DNA of 64,000 nucleotides from Pholiota molesta. Its lineage: Eukaryota > Basidiomycota > Agaricomycetes > Agaricales > Strophariaceae. Made by a program: the position numbers and the translations under genes. Position 1 is the first letter of the stretch, and every line of letters starts with the position of its first letter. Below, one piece after another: positions 1 through 11,706 of the stretch. The stretch spans positions 1-64,000 of the forward strand of contig JACGCK010000022.1 of assembly GCA_014925825.1 (NCBI GenBank). The letters are read 5' to 3'. The notes beneath the pieces were generated by a model. It was not told the DNA's origin and ran no database searches. It saw nothing but the letters and a program-made list of their open reading frames with translations.

Positions 1-430
1 TCAGCTAGCAGAACAAGAGCGTCGATATGTCGCTGGTCAATGAGCGCAGATGATATCCTTGAGGTTAATGAATTTCCTGGAGAAGATTAACAGGCAACGC
101 GACCCAGATATGTAGAAGACAAGCACCTGTGTTCGTTGTTTCGTGTGCGACTCGCCAGTAATCATGTACCGCTGTCTTAAACGGTTTTAGTGCCTTGAGA
201 CCGATGAGATTGGGATTTTTAGCAAGGAGCAGGAGAGTCTCTGTCGTCGTTTCCAGTTCATCCTCATATACGAGACTTCCGATCAGACCAGCCTCTGATA
301 CTAGAGCAGAAGCTGGTGTTGTACTAGTAACTTCGTCGCGGGGAGGATCCTCAGCCTTAGATTTCTTGGAAATGGACCCCGCTAATCTGGGCTCAGGTAC
401 GGCCTTTCTCTTTTTCGAGTTCTTCGCCAT
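1..430 (-). CDS. N-terminal part of an unrecognised lysine-rich protein (truncated by window edge)
   Basis: The first exon starts at the ATG complementary to 428-430 and runs leftwards to a likely splice donor near 125 (GTGCTTG on the minus strand). The product begins MAKNSKKRK and has a second basic patch (SKKSK), as expected of a nuclear or nucleolar protein. A helical stretch rich in Leu follows (LLLLAKNPNL, LKALKPFKTAV). A second exon reading ISSALIDQRHIDALVLLAE reaches the left edge, so the gene continues outside the window. An upstream in-frame start near 613 exists, but it would translate promoter-like sequence. I do not recognise the family. A role in ribosome biogenesis would fit the basic N-terminus, but that is only a guess. 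The splice phase between the two exons does not close perfectly, as in other broken genes here. Confidence 0.5.
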
Positions 431-871
431 TTGACTGTGGTTCAAGCGTTCAGAAGAGAGGTAGAGATTACTATATAGTTTTCCAGATGACACAAGCTTA
501 AGCGTTTGGATAGAGAAAGGTGGGAGTGGGTGGGAAGTGCCAAGTGGGAAGCTGAGGATGTGTTGAATACCAAAGGATCTTCCAAACAACGCGATTTTGG
601 CGCGCGTCTTCAACGCGGTTCACAACGTTCATCGTCACCATACCTCTATGCCAAATACCGGGGTCGCGTAGTTCCAAAATCTGGGCAAGGCTCCTCAAAC
701 GAGTAATCTATTGTTATAATTCGCGCAAATATACGCCGTACGCGAGGAACAAGCGAGTCTTTTCCGTACGAAAACCTCTCCAAGGTCAAACGAGACGAAG
801 TCGATAGAGGGCGTAAGATACGCTGGCCGGTGGAATTTTGATACTACGCATTGCTCCTGACGTGTAATAAT
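431..871. promoter_or_regulatory. Shared divergent promoter region
   Basis: This 441 bp spacer separates two genes that start away from each other: the lysine-rich protein (-) and the TFIIIC subunit (+). It has no convincing coding sequence; the open frames in it are short and of unlike composition. It therefore probably carries both promoters. I see no clear TATA box. Confidence 0.4.
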
Positions 872-3800
872 ATGTCCAAAAACTCTCAACGCGACAAATC
901 CTCCCTCTCGATCTTCACTACCCTCAACATTCCTACCGTTACATCGCACCCATCCCTCAAAAGCGTACAATGGTCCGCCGATGGCCAGGTATCTTTCATC
1001 ACGAAGAATGCTGTCGTTATCTTGGTACTCTCTCCTTATTATATATTTTAGGCTTACTGAATTAACACTTACTCAGACACCCGACCATGGTATTAACTTC
1101 GACAACGACTCAGTTATCAAGTCGACGCCCAACAAGGACGACTCTGCCCTTGGTTGGTTCAAGACTATGATCCAACATGACCAGGCTGTCCCCATGAAGT
1201 GGCCTGACTACTCTCAAAGTAAGCCGTGCATATGAGTCGCCCTGAAGACCCCATATGACGAACCGGAGACCACAGGTTGGTGCGCGACGTCGCTTGGTTC
1301 CCTTGATCCAGCTGTGACCTCTGTGGCCATATCTCCTAGCGGACTCTCTTCGAATGGAAGGTATGAACTTTTATTTATTTCTTAGAGGTCAGAATTTGAC
1401 TTTAAAACCTTTTCTAGATGCATTTTCGTGACTCTCAGCTCAAACATGGATGTAAACCTTGGGCGGCAGGCAAGAATTATCTGAAAGGCGAATGGCTAAA
1501 GGTACGTCAGTCATAGCATCATTTCTTCAGAAATCTGATTAATGTACGCAGCGTAGATTTTCGAAGTAACGCCATATCTCTTTGAAAGCATCGCGCCCAC
1601 TCCTGAAGAGAAATGCACCGCCGCTGCCGTTTTGCAAGCGCAGATTGTCTGTGCGTGTTTATTGAAGCTATATACTTTTCTTGTGTATTTATTGTCATTC
1701 AGGCATCGGCTGGACCCCTCAGATCGAGTTTGGCATCGAACCAGCCCCATGGCTAGACGGATCCTTGCTAATCCTAGGAAGTCGATCAGGACATCTGACA
1801 TTCATGAGGTTATTTGCGCAATATACTGCAATGGTTTCTGGATTGACAACGCCGTCGCAGATATCGTAATGGCGCTACTCTGGACATCGTGGCGTCTTTA
1901 CACGTCTCCGATAAATGGATCACGCAAACCGCATTCAACAAATGGGTTCAACGCTCGCCTGAAATCTGTACGCCTTCAATACAATAAATCTTTCTGATAT
2001 CGGGCTCATCAAATTTTAGATGAAGGATATTAGCTTACGGTACGCGGATGGCTCCGTGGGTTGCGTCAAGATCACCCAAACATGGCAGTCAATGAGGATA
2101 CATTTCGTTTACACCCTGCTATGACATCACCGTCAAAGTTGAACACGAGGAACGTTGATCTACAATTCCGAGATACCTACAAGTATCACTGCATTGCGAT
2201 GGGTGCATCCATCTGGCCGCCATGTAAGCTTCTTTGATATGTATACTACAGCATATAATTTACTTGTTTCATAGCCATACTCGTAATAGCCAATCCAGGT
2301 CTGATCAAACTCTATTCTACCCCAGACCGGAAGCAACATACTGGACCGGCCACCGTACCTTGCGCGTCCAACTCCAAAAGACATCCACTGATCCTCGCCT
2401 TTCCACCCCGTCTCCGGCATCACCTACAGACAAAAGGAAGACCGACTGATCATCACCCTGTTCGACGGCTCGTTCCATGTCATTCGGCATGTGTCGATGG
2501 ACCCTTCATGGGCTTCGCGGACGGTTGTTGATGCGGATAACGGGCATGTGAGCTCCGAGGCGCTGTCCGGGTTGTCCAGGGCTACGTTCGAGAAGGCGGA
2601 GAAGGGTGAGGTGGACAGGAATGATATGGTGCGGATCGATGGAACGATACCTTATGATGATGGTTCAACCTTTTTATGGGTGTATGAGTACGTCTTTTGC
2701 CCTCGGTGTTGTTCAGCCTGGACGATTTTAACTTATTGTCCGCATTGTTTTCTCGAATTTAGGTCTTCTCGCCCATCGGACTTCAGCTACAAGCACGATG
2801 CAAAGCAGAGCAGCACACTTGTGGTCGCACAGATGTGGGAGACAGACGACACTGACATTCTCCACAATCTGGATACATTATTGATGAACGTGAAAACGTG
2901 TACGTGATCGTCCGTTCCTCAGTTTTAATGATCAACGTGCACTAACAAGATATGCACCTGCAGCTTCGCGACTATCCCCTCTTCACATGCTTCGCCCCTT
3001 CTTTTTGCACCTACGTAACCCAGCCAAGCTTGATCTGCTCCATGCGCAATTTTTGGAGGCGTTGCAGCCCAAGTCCACGTAGACCATTCGACGAATATAC
3101 ATCCACCCTCTTTGAAGGAGATTTGGATTTGGAAACGAGGTTGAGATTCAGGGATGCGCTTACCACTCATCTGTTTGGGTGGGATAATTTGTTGTCATTG
3201 AGGATGAGGCTCTCGCTGGCTGATTTTGCTTGGGTGGGTTTGGATAAAAAATTTACGTCTTATTACGATGAAGATGCTAATGATCCTAATTACTTTTAGA
3301 AACTTTCTATCACAGAAGAGAAGCGAACAGAATGCGGCGTTGTTGCACAGAGTCTGCTCAACGCCATTTCGCATAGAATACTGCGCACGCTCATTCGGCA
3401 TCTGCTCTCAGTAGTGAACTCGCTCACTGGTAAGTCCTCGTCTTAGCTACCCTAGCACTCATGTGATCTAATACCCTTCTTATATTCTTGATCGCCAGCC
3501 GACGATATCCCTTTCGTCTCGCGTATAATCCTGCAATCCCTTTTGCACGGCTGCCCAGCTGATCTAACGGAAGAGGGCAAGCAACTTTCTGCGCTCATCC
3601 AGCCCTTCATCGAGACGAGCAACACCGCGGCCGGATCGACCGAAGAGGGCATCCTCACCAAGCTCAACGAATCGTGCCCGGCGTGTGGGGTGGAAGTGCC
3701 CCTGCAGGATATCACCACCGCTGTGTGTAGTAATGGGCACACCTGGGGTTCGTACTTTCGCTTTTTTTCTTGTCTTGACTAATGAAGTTTGATTTTCTTC

Positions 3801-4006
3801 TGTTGTTAGCCCGATGTTCTGTTACCACGTTTATTTTGTCGACGCCTTGGGTGAGGACGTGTGTAGGGTGCAGTCGGAAGGCGTTCCTTCCACCTTCCGC
3901 GAAGAAGGATCTTCCTGCTATCGCGAGAGGGTGGGTTGTAGAGGAATTGCTCGAGGCGGTGCATCATTGCCTCTTTTGTAACAACCACCTTGTTAGTATC
4001 TTGTAG
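872..4006 (+). CDS. Transcription factor IIIC subunit (TFIIIC 90-like: N-terminal WD/delta region and C-terminal zinc finger)
   Basis: A multi-exon gene for a subunit of TFIIIC, the assembly factor that recruits RNA polymerase III to tRNA genes in the nucleus. The N-terminus (from MSKNSQRDK, start at 872) has beta-propeller-like text such as LKSVQWSADGQVSFI and later APWLDGSLLILGSRSGHL, fitting the TFIIIC-delta type N-terminal domain. The last two exons encode a cysteine cluster: CPACGVEV, CSNGHTWARC, CVGCSRKAF and CLFCNNHLVSIL just before the stop. This matches the zf-TFIIIC domain in order and position. About ten introns are inferred; for example the last joins TW to ARCSV at about 3747-3809. 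One frame break lies near 1460 (the WAAGKNYLKGEW frame is off by one base) and another splice phase near 1970-2020 does not close. Yeast homologues are large, so the roughly 800-residue size is reasonable. Function is inferred from the zinc domain. Confidence 0.75.
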
Positions 4007-5314
4007 AGATGCATGGATACGAAGAGAAAAAGAAAATTACCGCAGGAATAATCTTAATATGTCATATGTAATGATCGTTGATACATAACTGTACGGGAGC
4101 AGCGGGATCCACGAGCGTCCGTGTCTTTCGATACATTCAGAAAGCAAGATCAAATCAAACGTTTATCTTGATCTTGGGGTTACATGATCATGACCAGCCA
4201 AAGGAGTTCCCACGAACTCAAATAAGTTGCCCAGGGTCTCCCTACTTTCTCTCACTCAATTCATGTCTTTACCCTTGCGAGCTCCTCAAGAAGCACTCTC
4301 ATGGGATTCTTCCATAGGACGCATCATCATCCCTGTAATAATCGAGGCTACCTCGATGGTGTTGAATGTCCACATGGACCTCAACTTCAGTGCTGGGCTC
4401 ATTCTCTACCCTAGAATACTCATCGCGTTAACTGGCTGGGATAAAACAGCCGCGTTCTTTGGTCCTGTCCTTGTTCTCGAGCATCTGATCAAACACCCGA
4501 AGCCAGGACTTCCCAAAATACCAAGCAACCCTGTTGCCCTTATAATTAAGGCCGATTTTTTTTACCGCTAGTGACAAAGGCCGCAACCTCTACCACAAAA
4601 TCTCTCAAGACTCAAGGCAAGTACGCCGTCGTGCTTCCGTCCACAGAGAGATGAGTCTCTCCTGATGTGTCGATAACATCCTCCATGAACCTTTCTTTTG
4701 ACAAATCTTGTGTTCTCGGTATCGACGTGGTGCATGTTCTTATTCCGTGGAGCAAGGACTTTCCAGAAGCTTGTCACCAAACCAGTCTTTTGCGTCGTCT
4801 TCCCTCACACACTGGGCTGTCGAAGCCGGGAAATTCGAATGCATTCGGCTGTCATCTCGACGGATGATTTTCAAGGAACTCACTCATCCTGTTGGAGGCT
4901 CAGAATTCACAGACATTGCAATTTGCAAGGACTTCTCGACAGAATACAGCCTCAAATTCATTCTTCTGTGCTGGGCCATATCCTCCAGCCAGAAATTGTG
5001 ATGTTCCCGAACAAACTACCTTCGATAAACTAATCTTTAGGATGACCAGTCCGTTCATCACGATTGCTTGATGTGCGTCCTTCACTTTTTCGCCATTCCC
5101 AACGGAAGCTGCAATATGTCTATGGAAGAATCGTTAATGGTACGAATCCCCCTTCCCGAAAAGGTGGACGTCCACACCTATTCAAGTCGTCATTGGCTTC
5201 GCAAAATAATGTAAATTTTTCCAAAGGCCTTTGAGATCGGAACAGACCTCATATCTATAGATCGATTGTCATTTAGACCCTAGTATTTGGTCTGTTTTTG
5301 GAGACTAATCTGTA
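4007..5314. other. Intergenic stretch with unassigned open frames
   Basis: No gene can be supported. A 114-codon open frame on the plus strand (4227-4571) contains hydrophobic text (SIGRIIIPVIIEATSMVL) and could be a relic of a membrane protein. A second open frame at 4698-5033 has no recognisable motif. Neither has convincing splice partners. The region lies between the TFIIIC gene and the P450, inside the interval bounded by the two copies of the TFIIIC 3' end. Confidence 0.3.
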
Positions 5315-5419
5315 ATGTCGCATGGTGTAGCTTCCGATAATGCATCTCTTTTGTCACCACAAGCCGTTCCGAGTTTCATAAAGACCAACACGCTCTCTGT
5401 GCTTATCACTTCAACTGCT

Positions 5420-7741
5420 ATGGGCCCTTTGCTATTCCTCGCGTTCTTCACTGCGATTGCCTGGGCATATCTCAAGCTAAGGAATGTCGGAAGCAGAGAA
5501 CCAGGGCTTCCTCCAGGTCCTCCGACCATTCCCCTCCTGGGAAACTTGCATATGTTCCCAAAGGAATTCGCAAGCATCAAGCAAGTCCTTTGCTTACACT
5601 TGACACATGAAGTGAACCTTTCGCCCCTAGATTGACCGAATGGGCACGCACTTGGGGAGGCATCTATTCCGTGTGTTGTTGCCGAGTCTTGCTTGTGGCG
5701 AGGTGACTGACGAGCTTATCGTTGCAGCTCAAAATGGGCCCCGGAACCGCCATAGTGATCACAGATCCCGCTGCCATCAAGAACTCATGGACAAGCGCAG
5801 TCAAAATACGAGCGATCGTCCGGCAAACTTCATCGCAAACTCTGTTGCTGGAGGTTTCAACATTGTTTTTACTCGCTATTGTAGGTCAACCATGTCAACC
5901 GTTAATTATTCATATTTTTGACACTCAAACTTCGCCAAAACGCAGCTGAAACCTGGAGGATTTGCGCAGGATGGCCCACACTATTCTAACACCACAAAGG
6001 TCTGCCGAACATCTTCCTATACAGATGGCTGAATCAACCAGCTTCTCTATGACATTCTCCAAACTCCCGAGGTAAGTAAAGCGATTTTGTCTCTGTGTTC
6101 TAATCTCATCGCGACAATACAGTCATTCTACACCCACGTCCAGCGGTACTCAAACTCGGTCATTATGTCTGTCTTGTTCGGCAAAAGATGTCCTAGATAC
6201 GAGACCCCTGAAACGACAGCATTCTTCGTCGCCCAGCACGAATGGGAATTGCTTCTTGAGACAGGTGCCACCCCGCCCTTGGATTTACTTCCCTTCCTTC
6301 AAAAGATTCCCGAGCGCTGGGCAAAGTGGAAGATCGATGTCAAACAATGTCGAAGGCATCAGCGAGATCTCTACTTTGGCCTTTTGGACGAGACTAGAAG
6401 GCGAGTGGAAATGGGTGAGGAGAATGGAAGTTATATGGAGGAGGTCCTTAGACACCAGGAAGAGTTTGGTATGAATAGGGATATGACCGGGTATGTGATC
6501 GCCAATCTGATACGACAGTCAAGTATTGATTTTGCCTCTGTATTAATTCAGGCATCTCGGGGGTGCTCTCATCGAAGCCGGTTCCGGCACGACAACCTCG
6601 TTCCTTCAATCCGTGATTCTTGCCATGGTGGCCTTCCCAGAGACACAGAAGAAAGCTCAAGAAGAGCTCAATCGCGTCGTTGGTCGCCAAAGATTTCCCA
6701 CCTTGGACGATCTTCAAACTTACCTTACATCAGGGCTATAATACGGGAGGTGAGAGCCTCATTCTTCGGATTCCGGCATTTTTATCTGGTGGCGTTCGTA
6801 CTTACTTCGTCCTCAAGACTCACCGATTCCGCCCCGTTACACCATTGTTGATACCCCATGCTAACATTGCCCAGGAAGAGGTAATTGTATCTTTGTCCAC
6901 GTCAGCCCGAATAACCACTGACGACACTTTGCAGTACAAAGGTTTCATCATCCCTGGAGGCTCCACCATCTTCATCAATATATGTGCGTCTATATATTCG
7001 AATTCAATACTAAAATATCCAAAGACTGAGTTCATCAACTGATATCAGGGGGCATCTTCCACGACCCAGGTGAGCGTGAATGATATTCTTTGCTACCTTC
7101 TTAACTTCATTTTATCACCAGAGTTATATGACAACCCTGACGTCTTCAATCCTGAACGGTACCTGCTCACTGAAAACGGCACGAAACCCGGCGTTGATGG
7201 AAGTGATTTGAGGCCTAATCTCCCATTTGGATGTGGAAGAGTGAATATAGTTTCATGCTTTCACTATTATAGATCCTGATAATTTCGTGACCGCAGCGAA
7301 TTTGCCCCGGATTCCACCTTGCACAGAACTCGATTGTATGTTATCATTTTCTCATTCACTCGGAAATAGTCATCTTCACACTCGTTGGCAGAACGTCAAT
7401 ACTATGAGGCTACTATGGGCGTTCAACTTTGCCCTCGCAACTGATTCCGCCACTGGCAAATTGATCGATGTGGACGTTGATGATTACCAAAAGGTGAGCT
7501 AGTTCCATACTTCCATGTTCCAGCCATGCGAGGAACTTTCTCATGCTCCAATGAATACATCATCCTACAGGGTCTCTCGACTGCCCCATGCCCATTCAAA
7601 GCGTCTATCACTCCTCAGTCAGCGGAGACAGTGGAGATTATTGAGAGGGAATTCCATGAAGCGACTCATACATTCGAGAAATTCGAGTTTGGTCTAAGCA
7701 GCGACGATAAGGCCTATGTTGCCCAGTACCGTTCGCATTGA
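5420..7741 (+). CDS. Cytochrome P450 monooxygenase, frame broken at several points
   Basis: A haem-thiolate monooxygenase, expected to be ER-anchored and NADPH-P450 reductase dependent; substrate unknown. The order is a membrane anchor (MGPLLFLAFFTAIAWAYLKL), the proline hinge (PGLPPGPPTIPLLGN), the I-helix (GGALIEAGSGTTTS), the K-helix E-x-x-R (E-T-H-R across an intron near 6750-6820), FNPERYL, and the haem-binding loop PFGCGRRICPGFHLAQNS split by an intron at about 7241-7294. The start at 5420 puts the anchor first; an in-frame ATG lies at 5315. About ten exons; the first intron appears to use a GC donor (near 5580). At least five one-base breaks interrupt the conserved text, near 5780, 5956, 6040, 6716 and 7402. 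It may be a decaying gene or a victim of consensus errors. The family resembles fungal P450s often labelled O-methylsterigmatocystin oxidoreductase-like. Confidence 0.85.
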
Positions 7742-7880
7742 CGAGATTATGATACTTATTTTTTTTCTGTATTCTTCCAACCACATGTATTGAAAGATGG
7801 GAAGGTTTGAAATAAGCGCGCAAGGAACGCGTTTCAAATCTTTGAGCGGGCCGGGATATTTGGTTAGCCTTGGTGTATGT

Positions 7881-7971
7881 CGCAGTCGGAAGGCGTTTCT
7901 TCCACATTCCGCAAAGAAGGATCATCTTCCTGGAGAACTTTCGTAATAATCACCTTGTTAGCACCTTGTAG
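7881..7971 (+). pseudogene. Degenerate partial copy of the TFIIIC 3' exon
   Basis: The text SRKAFLPHSAKKDHLP followed by NNHLVSTL and a stop repeats the end of the TFIIIC zinc-finger gene (SRKAFLPPSAKKDLP ... NNHLVSIL, stop at 4004-4006). The two halves are now in different frames, and the roughly 45 bases between them in the parent gene are lost. DNA similarity is obvious by eye from gtcggaaggcg to the stop. The fragment sits just after the P450. It is not translated in one frame, so it is a relic and not a gene. Confidence 0.75.
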
Positions 7972-8135
7972 AGCTTGTGCAGATCCGATAATGATCACTG
8001 ATATAGCCCTACCTACGGGATGTGTAGCGTGAGCCACGAGGGCTGATTTATAGATGAGATTCGAAAACAGTGTGATAAGGATACATTGAAGATTCAACTT
8101 GATAACGCGACTATAACTGCGGCAGGCCGGGGCAT

Positions 8136-8693
8136 TTAATATCCAGTACTGATCAGGTAATCGGCAAGGCCTTCGACAATGGGGGTCACTTCGGGAGCCT
8201 GTGTAGGCCCAACGTAAACAGCAACGAGGATGGCTTGTTTTGTCTTTACAATGATCGCACCATCGGCCTATTCAGGATGGTTGCGTTAATGCTAAAAAAG
8301 AGGAAACAAGAAAGGTCAAAGAATAGACACGCACGCCTTTCTTGGACTGGATACTACGGGGGTCTGCTGAGAGCGTGAAGTATTTCTGGCCGGCGAGGCG
8401 CACGCCCTAGCTTGGATGGTATCAAGATGGGGTAGCCATCAACGAGCGCCTTCTGCTCCTCGGTAGAGATCTACATTGGGGTGTGAATGCGACAGGATGT
8501 CCTTGGAAACAGGGAGTGAGCGTACGGTGAACCCAGGCGACGCCGCCCACACTCCTCCTTGCTGGCCGAGCACTGCGGCTTTGGCGATCTTGCCGGTTCC
8601 GACGAGGTTGGTGTCGACGTACGCTGGGAAGCACGAGGATTAGGGATAGCAGTGGATCCGATGAATCTCCAAGTACTTACTTTGCCAGGACAT
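8136..8693 (-). CDS. PFY1: Profilin
   Basis: A small cytosolic actin-monomer-binding protein that also binds poly-proline. Four exons are read on the minus strand: 8681-8693, 8526-8623, 8335-8470 and 8136-8267. The product starts MSWQTYVDTNLVGTGKIAKA, continues LGQQGGVWAASPGF and GQKYFTLSADPRSIQSKKG, and ends TPIVEGLADYLISTGY. The N-terminal Trp-containing and C-terminal helices that form the poly-proline site are present, and the length (about 126 residues) is normal. Exon 3 has two one-base breaks: the C run at 8429-8432 and the G run at 8405-8407 (plus coordinates) each look one base short. Adding one base at each restores the family text. Because profilin is essential, consensus errors are more likely than decay. 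It is divergent from the next gene with a 198 bp spacer. Confidence 0.93.
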
Positions 8694-8891
8694 GGTATGT
8701 GGATTGGAGAGAGATATAGGCGACTTGGCCAAATACGCTCGGAGATGTCCAGATAAGATGTGTGTGATGACATTCCTTACCTAATCATTACATAAGGGTG
8801 GTAAATATAGAGACAATGGGCCGGGTTCCTCTCCCTCCTCCCATGTCCTATGTACCAAATACAATCGAGGTCAAGCTAACCATCCACTACT

Positions 8892-11482
8892 ATGGCCTCA
8901 AAGCAACCCAGTATTTCTCAAAACATCTCCCGAGTCCGAGAATGTCTTCTTGGACGACTTGCTCGCTCTGAAATTGCCCCTTCCGAAGCGGGGCAACACC
9001 ACCTTGATCTCCTACGGTCGTATGCAGTGCATTTGGCCCTCGGTGCAGAAGCATGGAGTACGCCTGCGTTTCCGGATGCTTGCTTGAACCATGATAGTTA
9101 ACCTCAATTCACGACATCTCTGGTAGCTTCTGCACAAGCAGATTAAGATGCGCGTCGAACCCACATCCGATGACTTCCGGGCCTCGGCGCAGGAGCAACA
9201 CGCGGAACTCTCCATGTACTCATTGGTATTCCTCATGAACAAACTGGTTCAGAATCTGATTTGCGCTCAACAGTGCCAATATCACGGCTAAATTCAGGTG
9301 GGGACAACGTGTTGTGTAATGCCGCCGCCGGGATGCTCATGCTCTTATAGGGATCTGAGGAGCTCGAAAATAGATCAAGTTTCTTTCAAGCGATCGTTGA
9401 AGGACTTGGAGGACCCTTCGCAAGACGAACGCCCCTCGAAGAAGAAAAAATTCGAGCAGGGACCAATGGTGCGCGTCCAGTGTTTACATAATATCGTGGT
9501 TAAACTAACGAGCTACGACTGTGTGTAGGACACAAGGTAAGGACAGGATTAAATTTGCAGGAAAGCCTGATGCTTATGCTGCCCAGTGCTGGTACGACGA
9601 AACACTACCAAAATTCCATCAACCCCAAATCGGCCGTCGACACAGCATCAAAAGTTGGTCACTGTATTTTCCCTCTAAATGTAACCGACTCTAATCATCC
9701 GCCACGTCGAGAAGCCACCTCTCGCGCCGAAAGTAATGCCAGATTGGTGGACACCAGCGCACCAACACTCTCATTCTGTAAACTCAACATCAAGATCACA
9801 AGATGATTCGACGCCGTCGCGAAGATACAGCGCACACGATGAACGCATAGCGAGCGATGTTCGTACATTCAAGTCATCATTTTTTGTTTTTAATTTTACA
9901 ATTCTATTCCATTGTCAGACAACGCGTGCTGCCAACGAATTCCTAAACAACATGGTAGGTGCATATCTTGTCACATTTTTTGAGCATGACTGAATATTTT
10001 GCAGGACATATCCAAAAGCATGCCAAATCGCGAACACACTTCACGATGGGTACTGGAAATTATTTTTATTTATTGTTCGATATATTAACCTCAGCTTTCA
10101 GGAAAAGGTCAAACAAGAAACAAGCGACCAACTCAAGGCCCCGCCACCTTCTACTCCTACAGCTATCCAGGTAAATCTCACTCTTTTCTACATACCCATG
10201 GGTCTGACAAAACCAATCAAGCCATCCATAGCAATTCCTATACACCTACGCCCTCAAATGCCTCGACCTCAACGACATTACCTCTACGCCTCATCACCAC
10301 GCCCTCTTCTTTACCCGCACGTCCCGACGCGAATCCGCCCCCTCTACCCGCATCCTTCGGCGACTCACCTGTACGGAAACTCTCAAGGTTCGGCCCGCAC
10401 CAGCACCCACCATCCGGTATTCGCCACACACCCTCGCGGCGTTCGCGAAGGAGTACACCAAGATCGAACGAATATCGCCGGGCCCATTCGAGAAAGCGCC
10501 TTCGCCCCCACCGCCAACGCACGCACCAACGCAACCGCCTCTGTCAACTTCCTCGTCGTCGCGCCCCGCTGATGGTAGGATAGCGGCGCCCTCGGCAGAA
10601 CAACATTTTCGTCGCTGAAGTCTACCGCGATCGCTGCGGTTTCTTCGAATACGTTTAAGCCGTTCAAGCTAGCTCCACGAGACGAGCGGAGGGGCGCGGA
10701 TGGGAAGGAGGTGCGGGGATGAGGGGCTGGGCGGAGGAAGGACCACGGCCCGCGATCACCCTACGGCACGGCTGTTCGGGATGCGGAGTTGCGCGAGCCG
10801 CGGCGTGCCGCCCCACCTTCGACGTCTTCCGGGTCCGTGCAGAATGGCAGACAGGAGAGCAGTGGGAGCGGGAGCGGCGGGACCTCCGCGTCGCGAGAGA
10901 TGATCCGGTAGGTCTTGGGTTAATTGTGCTGGAGTGCTAGTTATTTAATTTCTGCTCGATCCGTTGTCTTCTAGCGCTCGTCGAGCTTCGACAACGGCTT
11001 GCGAAGATGGAAGCGGAGCTCGCGGAGGAGCGCCGGCGGCGGCAGGTCGCGGAGGACGCGATTGCGGATATCCGCCGCGAGTGCCGCGCGCCGTTCGTCG
11101 TGCCCAGCCTGCTCGACGCGTTCATGGAGCTGTCGCGCATGACGACGATCGCCACTACCAATCCAGGGAGTCTGGCACCACAACCGAGTAGCACTATCAG
11201 TAACAATAAACACCCACCGCAGAACACCACCACCACCAACGCTACTGTTGTGCTGAATGGGTCGGTTCAGCGCATCGTCCTTTCAATGTGGTATCCGCCG
11301 GCCGTCCTTTGCCACCGCCCCGAAGCGCAGATTCGCATGCGCCGCAGAATGCTACACGGATGAGTATGCAATGGCCGGGTTCTGCGAAGCTTCCGCCGCC
11401 GGTTTTCGTTAAAACGAGCAATGCACAAGCGTCTGCGCCTGTGAGGGTGAAGGAGGAGCCTATGGAGATGAGCTGGGGTTGA
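8892..11482 (+). CDS. Hypothetical protein with disordered middle and C-terminal coiled coil
   Basis: Not recognised. The gene model is assembled from exon-like stretches in one direction. The N-terminus is MASKQPSISQNISRVREC and a helical segment follows (HLDLLRSYAVHLALGAEAW). Another exon reads QIKMRVEPTSDDFRASAQEQ. A charged patch with SKKKKFEQ lies near 9440, followed by long Pro/Ser/Thr-rich low-complexity text at 10150-10600. The C-terminal part reads ALVELRQRLAKMEAELAEER and then FVVPSLLDAFMELSRMTT, a coiled coil followed by a short conserved-looking helix, and the end is KEEPMEMSWG. The KEEP motif (VKEEPME) resembles a sumoylation site. Several frame changes occur (near 10720 and 11280). 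The boundaries and even the unity of the gene are uncertain; it could be two genes. Confidence 0.45.
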
Positions 11483-11706
11483 TAAATGTTAATTTCTTAT
11501 CGATATACAGTATATGTGCCTAGAGGAGGTTTTGGCAGGGTTATTTGCCCTCGGAGTGTTGTGCTGCATATACATTATGTACTTGTGCTTTACCATTTCT
11601 TGAGATTTAGTCAAGGTGTAGTAACAAAATGTCTTCACTCGATATAGATGGCGGAAGATCTCCTGGAATAATCCGATGACAAGGTATGTACACAGCTAGA
11701 CCAACA

